Assembly: GCF_016820585.1 (NCBI RefSeq)
Contig: NZ_JADHDX010000013.1
Span: 1 to 64,000, forward strand
DNA length: 64,000 nt
Reading direction: 5' to 3'
From: Arthrobacter beigongshangensis
GTDB lineage: Bacteria > Bacillota > Bacilli > Bacillales_A > Planococcaceae
Shown: piece by piece, positions 36,310 through 43,779 of the stretch
How positions within the stretch are numbered: position 1 is the stretch's first letter
How the letters are laid out: each line of letters starts with the position of its first letter
Position numbers and translations under genes: made by a program
The notes under the pieces: generated by a model
What the model was told of the DNA's origin: nothing
Seen by the model: the letters and a program-made list of their open reading frames with translations, nothing else
Database searches by the model: none

Positions 36310-36337
36310 TGAACTTTCGATAGATGAGCCTCGTTTA
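36310..36337 (+). promoter_or_regulatory. Candidate ECF-sigma autoregulatory promoter
   Basis: TGAAC (AAC at 36312-36314) is separated by 17 nt from CGTTTA (CGT at 36332-36334), and lies 25 bp before the sigma gene. The AAC-N16/17-CGT pattern is the general signature of Bacillus ECF promoters. The same spacing is found before the second sigma gene in this window. Confidence 0.55.
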
Positions 36338-36361
36338 TACTTATGAAAGGGGGGACGATTC

Positions 36362-36877
36362 GTGAATAAAGAACAATTGTTAGAAGAAATAATGGACCAT
36401 TATACAGACTTGTTATTTCGGATTGCTTATTACTATACGAAAGATATACAAGTGTCTGAAGATATCGTACAAGATACTTTCGTGAAATTTTATCATTCAG
36501 CTCGTTATGAAGAACAGGGAAATATAAAGGCTTACTTATCAAAAATGACCGTTAATCGTTGTAAAGATTATTTGAAAAGTTGGTCTTATCGTAAAATAAT
36601 CGTTCAAAAAAAGTTGTTCCATACTAAACACTATACGCATAAAGATGTCCTTATCCATACTGATGAAACAAATATGCTAGATGAAGCAATCCTATCTCTA
36701 CCTTTAAAGCAACGGGAGGCGATTGTTTATTTTTATCTTGAAAATATGTCGATTAAAGAGATTGCGAAACTTCTATCTATTTCTGAAAATACGGTGAAGT
36801 CAAGGTTAAGACGTGGCAAAGAGCTATTAAAAGCTAGTTTGCAGCATATCGAATGGGAGGTGTTGTTAAATGACTAA
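36362..36877 (+). CDS. ECF-type RNA polymerase sigma factor
   Basis: 171 residues, the two-domain ECF layout. Region 2 includes LFRIAYYYTKDIQVSEDIVQ and a DTFVKFYHSA segment that binds the -10. Region 4 has the helix-turn-helix MSIKEIAKLLSISENTVKSR then LRRGKELLK. The GTG start has AAAGGGGGG upstream. It overlaps the next gene by 8 nt, the usual sigma/anti-sigma coupling. Specificity is unknown; the upstream AAC-N17-CGT motif suggests autoregulation. Confidence 0.88.
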   Translation: MNKEQLLEEIMDHYTDLLFRIAYYYTKDIQVSEDIVQDTFVKFYHSARYEEQGNIKAYLSKMTVNRCKDYLKSWSYRKIIVQKKLFHTKHYTHKDVLIHTDETNMLDEAILSLPLKQREAIVYFYLENMSIKEIAKLLSISENTVKSRLRRGKELLKASLQHIEWEVLLND

Positions 36878-38282
36878 TTACCGTATGAAACGGCTACAAA
36901 ATATAGCGGAAAATAAACAACGAATTATATCGAATACTCGGCAAAAAATAGCCGAGCCGAAGAATAAAACAATCAATTGGCTGTATTTATCAACATCAAT
37001 GGCAGTCATTGTTTTATGTGTTTTTTTCGCAAGGCTATCATGGGATACAATTGGAAATCCAATTGACATCAGCCAATCAAACATGTTTGTTGAACAATCT
37101 GAGGTGGAGCTGATTGTAATTGATACTGTGGAAACAGGGGAAACGGTTACGATTGAAAATAAGGAAACGATCGTATTAGTAGCTGATTGGTTAAACGAAG
37201 TATTTTCTAAGCCCAACCACAATCTAGAGAATGAACAAGCAATTGCATATCAAATTTATATAAAAAATACGGGCTATTATCCAGCAGGAGCGATTTCAAT
37301 TACGAGTGAAAAGTTGATTGTTGGAGAAAACTATTACGAAATCTCGGCTCAACAATATGAAACGATTTCGAGCCTAATATTCGAAGTAAAAGAAAAAGAA
37401 GATGACATTATTTTTGATGTTAATTCATTTGGAACAGTGAATGAAAAGCTATTGAAAGAGTTAGATGACGTGATTTCAGGAAAGATGAAAACAGAAGTAT
37501 TTGGAAATGGTATACCGAATGCTATTCATACAGTACGTATTAATAAAGAAGGAATAGCAATTGTGGATTTGCGATTGGTTTTTAGAACTACTCTTGATAA
37601 TTTCTGGTCTAGTCATGTCAAAGGTGAGGTGGGAAGGGCTTTTAATTCGATTCTATTTAATGAGCCTCAAGTAAGTACGGTTTATTATTTATTAGAGGGT
37701 AATTTTAGTGAGTGGAGTAGGTGGGGCGAATTTGTAGAAGAACCTTACACTCGAGAAATGTGGGAAGAAGTATCTTACGGGCTACAATCACTTTTTGAAA
37801 TAAAAGTAGAAACACATTATGATATAGGTAATACTGACTCCCATTCAGGCTGGAAAACATCTCCTGATCATTTACAACAAGCAACCATTGATGGAAAAGG
37901 AGAAAATGCAATTGAAGAAGGAGAAGCGTTGCTGGTTATAGAAAACCTTGAAACGAGCGAAGCAACGATTTATAAGCTCAAAGATAATAGCGTAGCTCAA
38001 AATACACCTAAATATGTTGAGTGGATAGATGAAAATCGACTATTTGTAATTATCGGCTATGCGTATGGTACGGTAACGAAAGGTGGTCAACTTTATGAGA
38101 TGAACATAAAGGACAATACCATTATCCCAGTATTCGAAGATTTGACAGAAAAAGAAGAGATTATGACCATTAAAGCCAATGACAACGGTACATTCACCTA
38201 TCAAAAACATGTATATCATGATGATAATTATAGTGAAGGTCATATAGAAGAAGGTATACTTCCTTTTCCATCCGCTAAGTAA
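36870..38282 (+). CDS. Membrane-anchored anti-sigma/sensor candidate with GerMN- and DUF4652-like parts
   Basis: 470 residues. The N-terminal 35 residues are cytosolic and basic. A single helix follows (LYLSTSMAVIVLCVFFARL), then a large extracytoplasmic part. Around residues 215-285 the sequence (HTVRINKEGIAIVDLRLVF, RAFNSILF) resembles a GerMN-type domain. Residues about 330-440 (GWKTSPDHLQQATIDGKGEN; LFVIIGYAYGTVTKGGQLYE) resemble DUF4652. It overlaps the sigma gene, so an anti-sigma role is likely, but no zinc-type anti-sigma motif is visible in the short N-terminus. Domain names come from pattern memory and need an HMM search. Confidence 0.65.
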   Translation: MTNYRMKRLQNIAENKQRIISNTRQKIAEPKNKTINWLYLSTSMAVIVLCVFFARLSWDTIGNPIDISQSNMFVEQSEVELIVIDTVETGETVTIENKETIVLVADWLNEVFSKPNHNLENEQAIAYQIYIKNTGYYPAGAISITSEKLIVGENYYEISAQQYETISSLIFEVKEKEDDIIFDVNSFGTVNEKLLKELDDVISGKMKTEVFGNGIPNAIHTVRINKEGIAIVDLRLVFRTTLDNFWSSHVKGEVGRAFNSILFNEPQVSTVYYLLEGNFSEWSRWGEFVEEPYTREMWEEVSYGLQSLFEIKVETHYDIGNTDSHSGWKTSPDHLQQATIDGKGENAIEEGEALLVIENLETSEATIYKLKDNSVAQNTPKYVEWIDENRLFVIIGYAYGTVTKGGQLYEMNIKDNTIIPVFEDLTEKEEIMTIKANDNGTFTYQKHVYHDDNYSEGHIEEGILPFPSAK

Positions 38283-38440
38283 TGAAGTGCTTCGTAAGAA
38301 GGGGAGCAATATGTATGCATGAGGTGAATTGCCTACCTAATACTCATACGCTTAGACGGTAGTTTGATGTAAGATAATGGTCCCATATTAATAGGCAAAT
38401 TTTTATGCAGAAAACTCCGCAAAGAAGGAAGTGCTAAACG

Positions 38441-39148
38441 ATGAATTTTGAAACGGTTATGCAGGAGCTTGAAGTCCTAGGCAAGGAAAGAATGAAGAAA
38501 ATGTACATGTCCAATGGTGCTCATGAGCCACTTTGGGGCGTGGCTACAGGTGCTATGAAACCAATGGTAAAGACTATAAAAATAAATCAACCGTTAGCTG
38601 AAGAGCTTTATGCGACAGGAAACTACGATGCCATGTACTTTGCAGGTGTTATTGCAGATCCAAATGCGATGACAGAGTTGGATTATGATCGTTGGATGGA
38701 TGCAGCGTATTTTTATATGCTGTCCGACTATGTAGTAGCCGTAACGTTATCAGAGTCAAATATTGCACAGCAAGTTGCTGATAAATGGATCGCAAGTGGG
38801 GAAGAGCTGCGAATGTCGGCGGGCTGGAGTTGCTACTGTTGGCTGTTAGGTAGTCGGAAAGATGTGGAGTTTTCGGAAAGTAAGATGTCCGATATGCTTG
38901 ATTTGGTGGAAAATACAATTCATGATTCACCAGAGCGAACGAAATCCGCTATGAATAATTTTGTATACACGGTGGGAACATCCTATTTACCGCTCCATGA
39001 AAAGGCAGTCGAGACCGCAAAAGCCATTGGAGTAGTAGAAATTAAAAAAGATAATAAAAAGAGCAGTTTCATAAATGCCGGTGAAAATATCGAGAAAATG
39101 GTTGATAAAGGGAAGATTGGTTTTAAGCGTAGGCATGTAAGGTGTTAA
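38441..39148 (+). CDS. DNA alkylation repair-like (AlkD/HEAT) protein
   Basis: 235 residues, all-helical, with repeated alpha-hairpins such as LAEELYATGNYDAMYFAGVI and LSDYVVAVTLSESNIAQQVADKW, the pattern of HEAT-repeat DNA alkylation repair proteins (AlkC/AlkD family). Catalytic function as a glycosylase cannot be confirmed because the key Trp/Asp positions cannot be aligned by eye. AAGAAGGAAG precedes the ATG. A terminator follows directly. Confidence 0.7.
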   Translation: MNFETVMQELEVLGKERMKKMYMSNGAHEPLWGVATGAMKPMVKTIKINQPLAEELYATGNYDAMYFAGVIADPNAMTELDYDRWMDAAYFYMLSDYVVAVTLSESNIAQQVADKWIASGEELRMSAGWSCYCWLLGSRKDVEFSESKMSDMLDLVENTIHDSPERTKSAMNNFVYTVGTSYLPLHEKAVETAKAIGVVEIKKDNKKSSFINAGENIEKMVDKGKIGFKRRHVRC

Positions 39149-39152
39149 TAAT

Positions 39153-39180
39153 ATCCTCGCATTTGCGAGGATACATTTTT
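39153..39180 (+). terminator. Terminator after the AlkD-like gene
   Basis: ATCCTCGC-ATTT-GCGAGGAT followed by ACATTTTT. Perfect 8-bp stem with tetraloop. Confidence 0.8.
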
Positions 39181-39814
39181 AATCAGTCACAATCAAACCT
39201 AATAAAGAAGCGATTTGAACGGCCTGATAAGAATTTATTTTACAGCCATTAAGATCCTCAAAAGATACGATAAGCGACTCAAAAGTAGAATTGCTTAGGT
39301 CAACCCCTTTAAGTCGCGTTTTTTCAAAGTTTGAACCATCAATTTTGCATGAGTTAAACTCGATATTTTTAAAAATACAATCATAAAAATCAGCACTGAC
39401 TAATGAAGTGTCCTGAAATTTAACTTTTTCGAATTTTGAATTGCCAAATCCGGTTAAGTTTAGTACAGAATTATCAAATTCTACATTACCGAAACGAGAT
39501 TCTGTCAAATCTAGCCCTAATAATTTGCAATTCTTAAATACAACCCTGTGTATGGAAGAATTACTTAAATTCGCGTTTGAAAAATCACAGTTCTCAAAAA
39601 TGACGTCAGTCATTTCGATATGGCTAAAATCCGTATTATTAAACCTACAATTCTTTACAAACATTTGAGATAATCGTGGCCTATCCAGCACTTCATTCGT
39701 AAAATCGGAATCATTAATGATGCACAATTCAAGTTCTGGATCTTCTTGATAAAAAATATCTTGGAAATTCATTGCAGGTAAATCGTTAGGGATTTTGGGC
39801 GAATCAATTTTCAT
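39179..39814 (-). CDS. Pentapeptide-repeat protein
   Basis: 211 residues. From about residue 50 the sequence repeats in fives with F or L at the centre (NNTDFSHIEMTDVIFENCDF, SNANLSNSSIHRVVFKNC, and onward to SNFEKTRLKGVDLSNSTF), which folds into a right-handed quadrilateral beta-helix. The N-terminal part is outside the repeat. AAAGAGGTAG precedes the ATG. Some relatives protect DNA gyrase from quinolones or act as effectors, but this one lacks diagnostic features. Confidence 0.85.
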   Translation of the reverse strand: MKIDSPKIPNDLPAMNFQDIFYQEDPELELCIINDSDFTNEVLDRPRLSQMFVKNCRFNNTDFSHIEMTDVIFENCDFSNANLSNSSIHRVVFKNCKLLGLDLTESRFGNVEFDNSVLNLTGFGNSKFEKVKFQDTSLVSADFYDCIFKNIEFNSCKIDGSNFEKTRLKGVDLSNSTFESLIVSFEDLNGCKINSYQAVQIASLLGLIVTD

Positions 39815-40045
39815 ATGAACTACCTCTTTCCAACATAAATTAGGTTCATTTGTTCAAAAAATGAACTTCATACCTTGAATCATAACTGTAAGCCATTATC
39901 GATTATTATAAAAGACTATATTTTTATCGGGGTTTGTGTCCACTGTTCTTAAAATCTCTGATTGGATAAATGCGATAACCTAGGAAAGATGCTGAGTTAT
40001 GAAAACCCGGTAAGTAAAAAAAGTGATTGTAGAGGAGGCTGTCTC

Positions 40046-40864
40046 ATGAAAAAACTTTTGATTCTGGGTGCTAGTGGGTTGGTTGGGAAAGCGATTGCGA
40101 AGGAATGTGCACAGGATTTTGATGTATATGGAACATATTTTTCAACCAAAACGGATCTGGCAGACGACAAGCAATTTCAATTAAATGTTCAGGATGAGGG
40201 GGCGATAAGAGATATACTGCAGATAGTTGAGCCTGATATCATTATTTCGAGTTTACGGGGTGATTTTGACGAGCAGCTCACATTCCATCAAAACTTGGCG
40301 GAGGCAATAAAAAATAAAGCGACTAGGCTTTACTATTTCTCTACAACAAATGTTTTCGATGGTGATTTGTCCAGGCATCACAGTGAATCAGATGCAACAA
40401 TTGCCGACTCGGATTATGGTCAATTTAAAATAAATTGTGAGAAAATGCTAACGGAATTACTTGGACATCGTGCTACCGTTATTAGAATACCCGGTATTTG
40501 GGGAAAGAACTCGCCACGCATGAACAATTTGAAAAAGAATATTGAAGTAGCTGAGCCTATTCAAGCTTATCGTAATTTAGAATGTAGTTTTCTGTCAGAC
40601 ATGCAGCTAGCTAGTCAAGTCCACTTCATTGTCGAACATGAATTGACTGGAATAATCCATTTAGCTTCAGTAGACAGGGTGAAAGAAAGCACGTTTGTCG
40701 AAGAATTAGTTGGTAAATTAACAACTCGGGACGTGAATTTGCAATATAACGCTTATCAAGACGAAGAAACTACTTATTATTTTGGCCTTGTGTCAAATCG
40801 TGAGGACTTGCCGGACAATCTTAACATTACTAACGGGGAAATTATATCTTATTTGCTTGGATGA
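40046..40864 (+). CDS. NAD-dependent epimerase/RmlD-like sugar reductase
   Basis: 272-residue extended SDR. The N-terminal cofactor loop is LLILGASGLVGKAIAKE; the active-site Thr/Ser is in LYYFSTTNVFDGD and the catalytic pair in DYGQFKINCEKM (YxxxK). The order and length match RmlD-type dTDP-4-dehydrorhamnose reductases, but no other sugar-nucleotide genes are near. AGAGGAGGCTGT precedes ATG 40046, which rules out the longer frame. It is coupled to the small membrane protein 13 nt downstream. Confidence 0.8.
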   Translation: MKKLLILGASGLVGKAIAKECAQDFDVYGTYFSTKTDLADDKQFQLNVQDEGAIRDILQIVEPDIIISSLRGDFDEQLTFHQNLAEAIKNKATRLYYFSTTNVFDGDLSRHHSESDATIADSDYGQFKINCEKMLTELLGHRATVIRIPGIWGKNSPRMNNLKKNIEVAEPIQAYRNLECSFLSDMQLASQVHFIVEHELTGIIHLASVDRVKESTFVEELVGKLTTRDVNLQYNAYQDEETTYYFGLVSNREDLPDNLNITNGEIISYLLG

Positions 40865-40877
40865 GGGGAAACAGTAT

Positions 40878-41201
40878 ATGCCATTAGAAGAAGGTATTTT
40901 AGGGATGTTAATGATAGGATTTTCGGTTGTAATGGGGATTGCAATTATAATTCTGTTGTTACTTTGGTTTCAAAAGAAAAATAATAGTTCTGCCTATGCT
41001 TGGACATTATTGCATCTACTATTTTTCTCGGTTGCAGCTTATTTTTTCTTACAAGCTCTTTCTTTCGATTATGAACATGTAATGGCATCTGAAGAAAATT
41101 CACTTCAACTAGGAATTGCTGGAGTCATTTGGTTTTTCAGCATGGTTTGTTTGATTCTGGGAGTTTTTAAATTTTCTAATTCTGGAAGAGTGACGAGATA
41201 G
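40878..41201 (+). CDS. Three-helix membrane protein
   Basis: 107 residues with three hydrophobic helices (MLMIGFSVVMGIAIIILLLL; LLHLLFFSVAAYFFLQAL; GVIWFFSMVCLILGVF) and a basic end. ATG at 40878 has GAGGGG upstream and lies 13 nt after the RmlD-like gene. No family recognised. Confidence 0.65.
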   Translation: MPLEEGILGMLMIGFSVVMGIAIIILLLLWFQKKNNSSAYAWTLLHLLFFSVAAYFFLQALSFDYEHVMASEENSLQLGIAGVIWFFSMVCLILGVFKFSNSGRVTR

Positions 41202-41232
41202 TTAGTAGACTGAAAATAATGAAGTTAGTTGT

Positions 41233-41280
41233 AAAAGGATAGAGCAGGCAGAAAATTTCTGCTTGTTTCTATCCTTTTTT
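41233..41280 (+). terminator. Terminator before the second ECF operon
   Basis: Outer arms AAAAGGATAGA (41233-41243) and TCTATCCTTTT (41268-41278) enclose an inner stem around GCAGAAA/TTTCTGC, followed by Ts. Confidence 0.85.
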
Positions 41281-41291
41281 GCGACTTTAAT

Positions 41292-41320
41292 AAAAACCTT
41301 CTATGAGGGCACGTCGTCTA
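41292..41320 (+). promoter_or_regulatory. Candidate ECF-sigma autoregulatory promoter
   Basis: AAAACCTT (AAC at 41295-41297) is followed 17 nt later by CGTCTA (CGT at 41315-41317), after the terminator and about 25 bp before the sigma start. Same AAC-N17-CGT geometry as upstream of the sigma gene at 36362. Confidence 0.55.
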
Positions 41321-41343
41321 TTGATTGGGAGGAGGGATATAGG

Positions 41344-41877
41344 TTGGAGGAAGTAATTGTTAAAGCGTTTGAAACAGAAGATAGGAAAGTCCTCATGGAT
41401 GAGATTATGAATCGCTATGGACAGGATATTTTAAGGCTTGTTTATTCTTACGTGAATAATAAAGAATTGGCGGAGGATTTGACGCAGGATATTTTTGTGA
41501 AATGCTATAAATCCCTTCATACATACAAAGGAAAATCATCGCTTCGTACATGGTTGTGGCGTATTGCGATTAATCACTCCAAGGACTTTCTGAAAAGTTG
41601 GTATAACAAACATGTCGTTATTTCGGAAGAACAACCAATCACCCATCGAACAACAAAAGAAATGGTGGAACAGGTTGTCATTCAAAAAGAAGAGGATGAT
41701 CAATTAATTTCTGCGCTTTTGACGCTACCGATTAAATACCGTGAAGTCATCTATCTCTTTTACTATGAGGAATTGTTGATTAAGGAAATTGCAGTTATTA
41801 CCGGGGCTAGTGTGAATACGGTTAAAACACGGCTTAGACGTGCGAAAGAGTTGTTGAAAGAACGATTGGAGGCATGA
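41344..41877 (+). CDS. ECF-type RNA polymerase sigma factor
   Basis: 177 residues. Region 2 shows DILRLVYSYVNNKELAEDLT and QDIFVKCYKS; RLVW-like RTWLWRIAINHSKDFLKSW closes it. Region 4 is PIKYREVIYLFYYEELLIKE followed by the helix-turn-helix ITGASVNTVKTRLRRAKELL. TTG at 41344 is chosen because GGAGGG is 7 nt upstream; a longer in-frame stretch would start inside the preceding terminator. The PadR and SEDS-like genes follow within a few bases, so all three form one operon. No classical anti-sigma gene is adjacent. Confidence 0.87.
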   Translation: MEEVIVKAFETEDRKVLMDEIMNRYGQDILRLVYSYVNNKELAEDLTQDIFVKCYKSLHTYKGKSSLRTWLWRIAINHSKDFLKSWYNKHVVISEEQPITHRTTKEMVEQVVIQKEEDDQLISALLTLPIKYREVIYLFYYEELLIKEIAVITGASVNTVKTRLRRAKELLKERLEA

Positions 41878-41880
41878 GGG

Positions 41881-42276
41881 ATGGAGAATCGCTTGAAAGG
41901 ACTAAAAAAATCAATGGATGATACTGCATTTAGCCAACTTCAGTTTACAGAACAGCATCGTAAGGAAATTCGGGCAAAAATTAGTGAAACGGATGACAGT
42001 GTTTTATTGGCTGTCATGCAGTTGCTTGTCGAAGAAAAAACGGGCTATGAATTGGTGCAGTTTTTAGGAGGACGGGGCATTCGAAAATTTGAAGACAACG
42101 AAGGTAACTTGTATACCTTGTTGCATCAGTTAGAACGCGACGGTTGCTTACAATCTAGCTGGAACGAGGCGACGAAATTTTATAGGTTAAACAATAAAGG
42201 CATAAAGCGATTAGGCAAAATGGAAAAGCAATCTAGTAGTAGACGATTCACTTTGAAAGACATCGTGGAGGGGTGA
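41881..42276 (+). CDS. PadR-family transcriptional regulator
   Basis: 131 residues. An N-terminal extension of about 40 residues precedes the winged helix typical of PadR: SVLLAVMQLLVEEKTGYELV, then NEGNLYTLLHQLERDGCLQS and FYRLNNKGIKRLGKME. The ATG lies 3 nt after the sigma stop with GGAGGCATGAGGG as ribosome site. PadR proteins often pair with a HAAS-domain membrane protein, and the next gene encodes one. Confidence 0.85.
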   Translation: MENRLKGLKKSMDDTAFSQLQFTEQHRKEIRAKISETDDSVLLAVMQLLVEEKTGYELVQFLGGRGIRKFEDNEGNLYTLLHQLERDGCLQSSWNEATKFYRLNNKGIKRLGKMEKQSSSRRFTLKDIVEG

Positions 42277-42283
42277 GTGACAA

Positions 42284-43576
42284 ATGCACAAGAGTAGTCA
42301 ATCTTTTTTAGGGGAAGTTAGGGAACAGATTCAATCAAAAGAAGCGAAGGAGTTTGTGGCGGCGGAGTTGGATCATCATATAAAAGAAGCAAAGAGTAAG
42401 TGGATGGAGAAAGGATTAGATGAAACAGTATCTGAGGAAAAAGCTGTCGTGCAGATGGGTAGTCCTGTAACGCTGGGACAGCAGTTGAATAAGCTTCATC
42501 GCCCAAAGGTGGATTGGCTGATGGTGATGTTGTTGGTTACGACGATGGGTTTAGGATTTTTACCGATTTTGTTTATTGAAGTTGAATACCATTACATGGA
42601 TGCAGGCTCTTTTTCTGTGAAGAAAGCTGTGTATTCATTGTTAGGCGGGGCATTAGCTTTCGGAATAATGTTTATAAACTATCGAAAGTTAGAAAGATTT
42701 GGCTGGTTATTTTATGGTGTTGGAATACTCATTCTTCTGCTGTTGCACTATTCATCCCATATGATAAATGGCGTATCTGTTCTTGTAATCGGGACATACA
42801 AAATAGATAGTTTAGCAACTATGCCATTTTTTCTTTTAGCGTGGGCTTCCTTTTTTAATCATAAAAAAATAAAGATTTGGCATTTACTTTTATTATTCAT
42901 AGTCTCTTTTGGGTTATTCTCGAACACTGCCAATCTTCCAGCAATGTATATCTATATCGCTATGGTATTTGGGCTATTTTGCTGTAGCCGGTTTAGCCGA
43001 AAAGTAAAGTGGTGGATTACTGGCGGGATAGTAGGCTCGTTATTTTTGTTAGGTTTAATGGCTTGGGCATCTATTAAAATGTATCAGATAGAGCGTTTGC
43101 TAGCGTTTATTAGCCCAGAACAATATGCCAGTGGAGCCGGCTATATGAATTTGCTCCTCCAAGAACATATATCAAAGGCGGGTTGGTTTGGCAACGCACT
43201 GAGTAGTGGGATGATACCCGATGTTCATACTGATTTTGTTTTTGCGGGCTTCACATATTATTTTGGCTGGCTAGCTGCCTTCGCCCTTTTCACGGTTCTT
43301 ACCCTTTTTATCGTGAGAATTATGATGATTGCGCGTACCATTCATGAGCCCTTTGGCAAGTTGTTGTTAATGGGCGCAGTTGCACTGTATACGGTCCAGC
43401 TAGTTAGCAATATTGCAATGACGTTAGGATTGATCCCGATTACTTCGATTTCTTTACCGTTCATTAGTTATGGTTTAATGCCGATTTTGTTGAATGCTTT
43501 TATAATGGGCATTGTGTTGAGTGTTTATCGGCGGAAGGATTTGACGTCAATGAAATCGGCGCAGCCGCAGCAATAG
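42284..43576 (+). CDS. HAAS-SEDS membrane protein (FtsW/RodA-like)
   Basis: 430 residues. The first 75 residues (SKEAKEFVAAELDHHIKEAK, MGSPVTLGQQLNKLHRPK) form a HAAS-like cytosolic domain, known as a PadR-associated signalling module. About ten membrane helices follow, with SEDS features: the periplasmic signature PDVHTDFVFAGFTYYFGWLA (compare PExHTDFIF in FtsW/RodA) and a C-terminal LPFISYGLMPILLNAFIMG. SEDS proteins polymerise glycan strands of peptidoglycan. The loop after the second helix pair differs from canonical RodA, so catalytic activity is uncertain. Third gene of the sigma-PadR operon. Confidence 0.8.
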   Translation: MHKSSQSFLGEVREQIQSKEAKEFVAAELDHHIKEAKSKWMEKGLDETVSEEKAVVQMGSPVTLGQQLNKLHRPKVDWLMVMLLVTTMGLGFLPILFIEVEYHYMDAGSFSVKKAVYSLLGGALAFGIMFINYRKLERFGWLFYGVGILILLLLHYSSHMINGVSVLVIGTYKIDSLATMPFFLLAWASFFNHKKIKIWHLLLLFIVSFGLFSNTANLPAMYIYIAMVFGLFCCSRFSRKVKWWITGGIVGSLFLLGLMAWASIKMYQIERLLAFISPEQYASGAGYMNLLLQEHISKAGWFGNALSSGMIPDVHTDFVFAGFTYYFGWLAAFALFTVLTLFIVRIMMIARTIHEPFGKLLLMGAVALYTVQLVSNIAMTLGLIPITSISLPFISYGLMPILLNAFIMGIVLSVYRRKDLTSMKSAQPQQ

Positions 43577-43581
43577 GTAGG

Positions 43582-43613
43582 AAAACCCGAAGAGTAGATG
43601 CTTCGGGTTTTTT
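43582..43613 (+). terminator. Terminator of the sigma-PadR-SEDS operon
   Basis: AAAACCCGAAG (43582-43592) and CTTCGGGTTTTTT (43601-43613) form a strong stem with a T-tail. Confidence 0.9.
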
Positions 43614-43653
43614 GCCTTTTATTTAGATAGAGAAAATGTTTGTTTCTGGAGTG

Positions 43654-43779
43654 GGTAGTCGAGTTTTCCGAAAAGGTAGTTCAGTTTTGCAAAAAGGTAG
43701 CTCAGTTCGTCCTTAGGGTAGTCCAGTTTGTCTCTAAGGTAGCTCAGTTTATGAAATTGGTAGGCGAGACTGACTTTAA
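43654..43779 (+). repeat. Six-unit 21-bp tandem repeat at the 3' end of proI
   Basis: Units begin with GGTAG at 43654, 43675, 43696, 43717, 43738 and 43759, each exactly 21 bp. The second part of each unit varies (for example TCAGTTTTGCAAAAA or CTCAGTTCGTCCTTAG). The array ends at the proI stop codon. Because 21 is a multiple of three it stays open in several frames and would encode heptads such as KLSYLRD on the minus strand, but no ribosome site supports translation. Confidence 0.85.

Larger units (their letters stand above)
35979..36361. other. 383-bp intergenic region upstream of the first ECF operon
   Basis: No gene seen. It contains a plus-strand terminator-like hairpin (GGGTTGC...GCAGCCC then CTTTTT, 36213-36243) with no gene in front of it, and a candidate ECF-type promoter at 36310-36337. 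The orphan terminator suggests an unrecognised short transcript or the relic of a lost gene. Confidence 0.5.

Noticed and set aside
26500-43650. A prophage or integrative element
   Set aside because: No integrase, phage structural genes, tRNA target or flanking direct repeats were seen.
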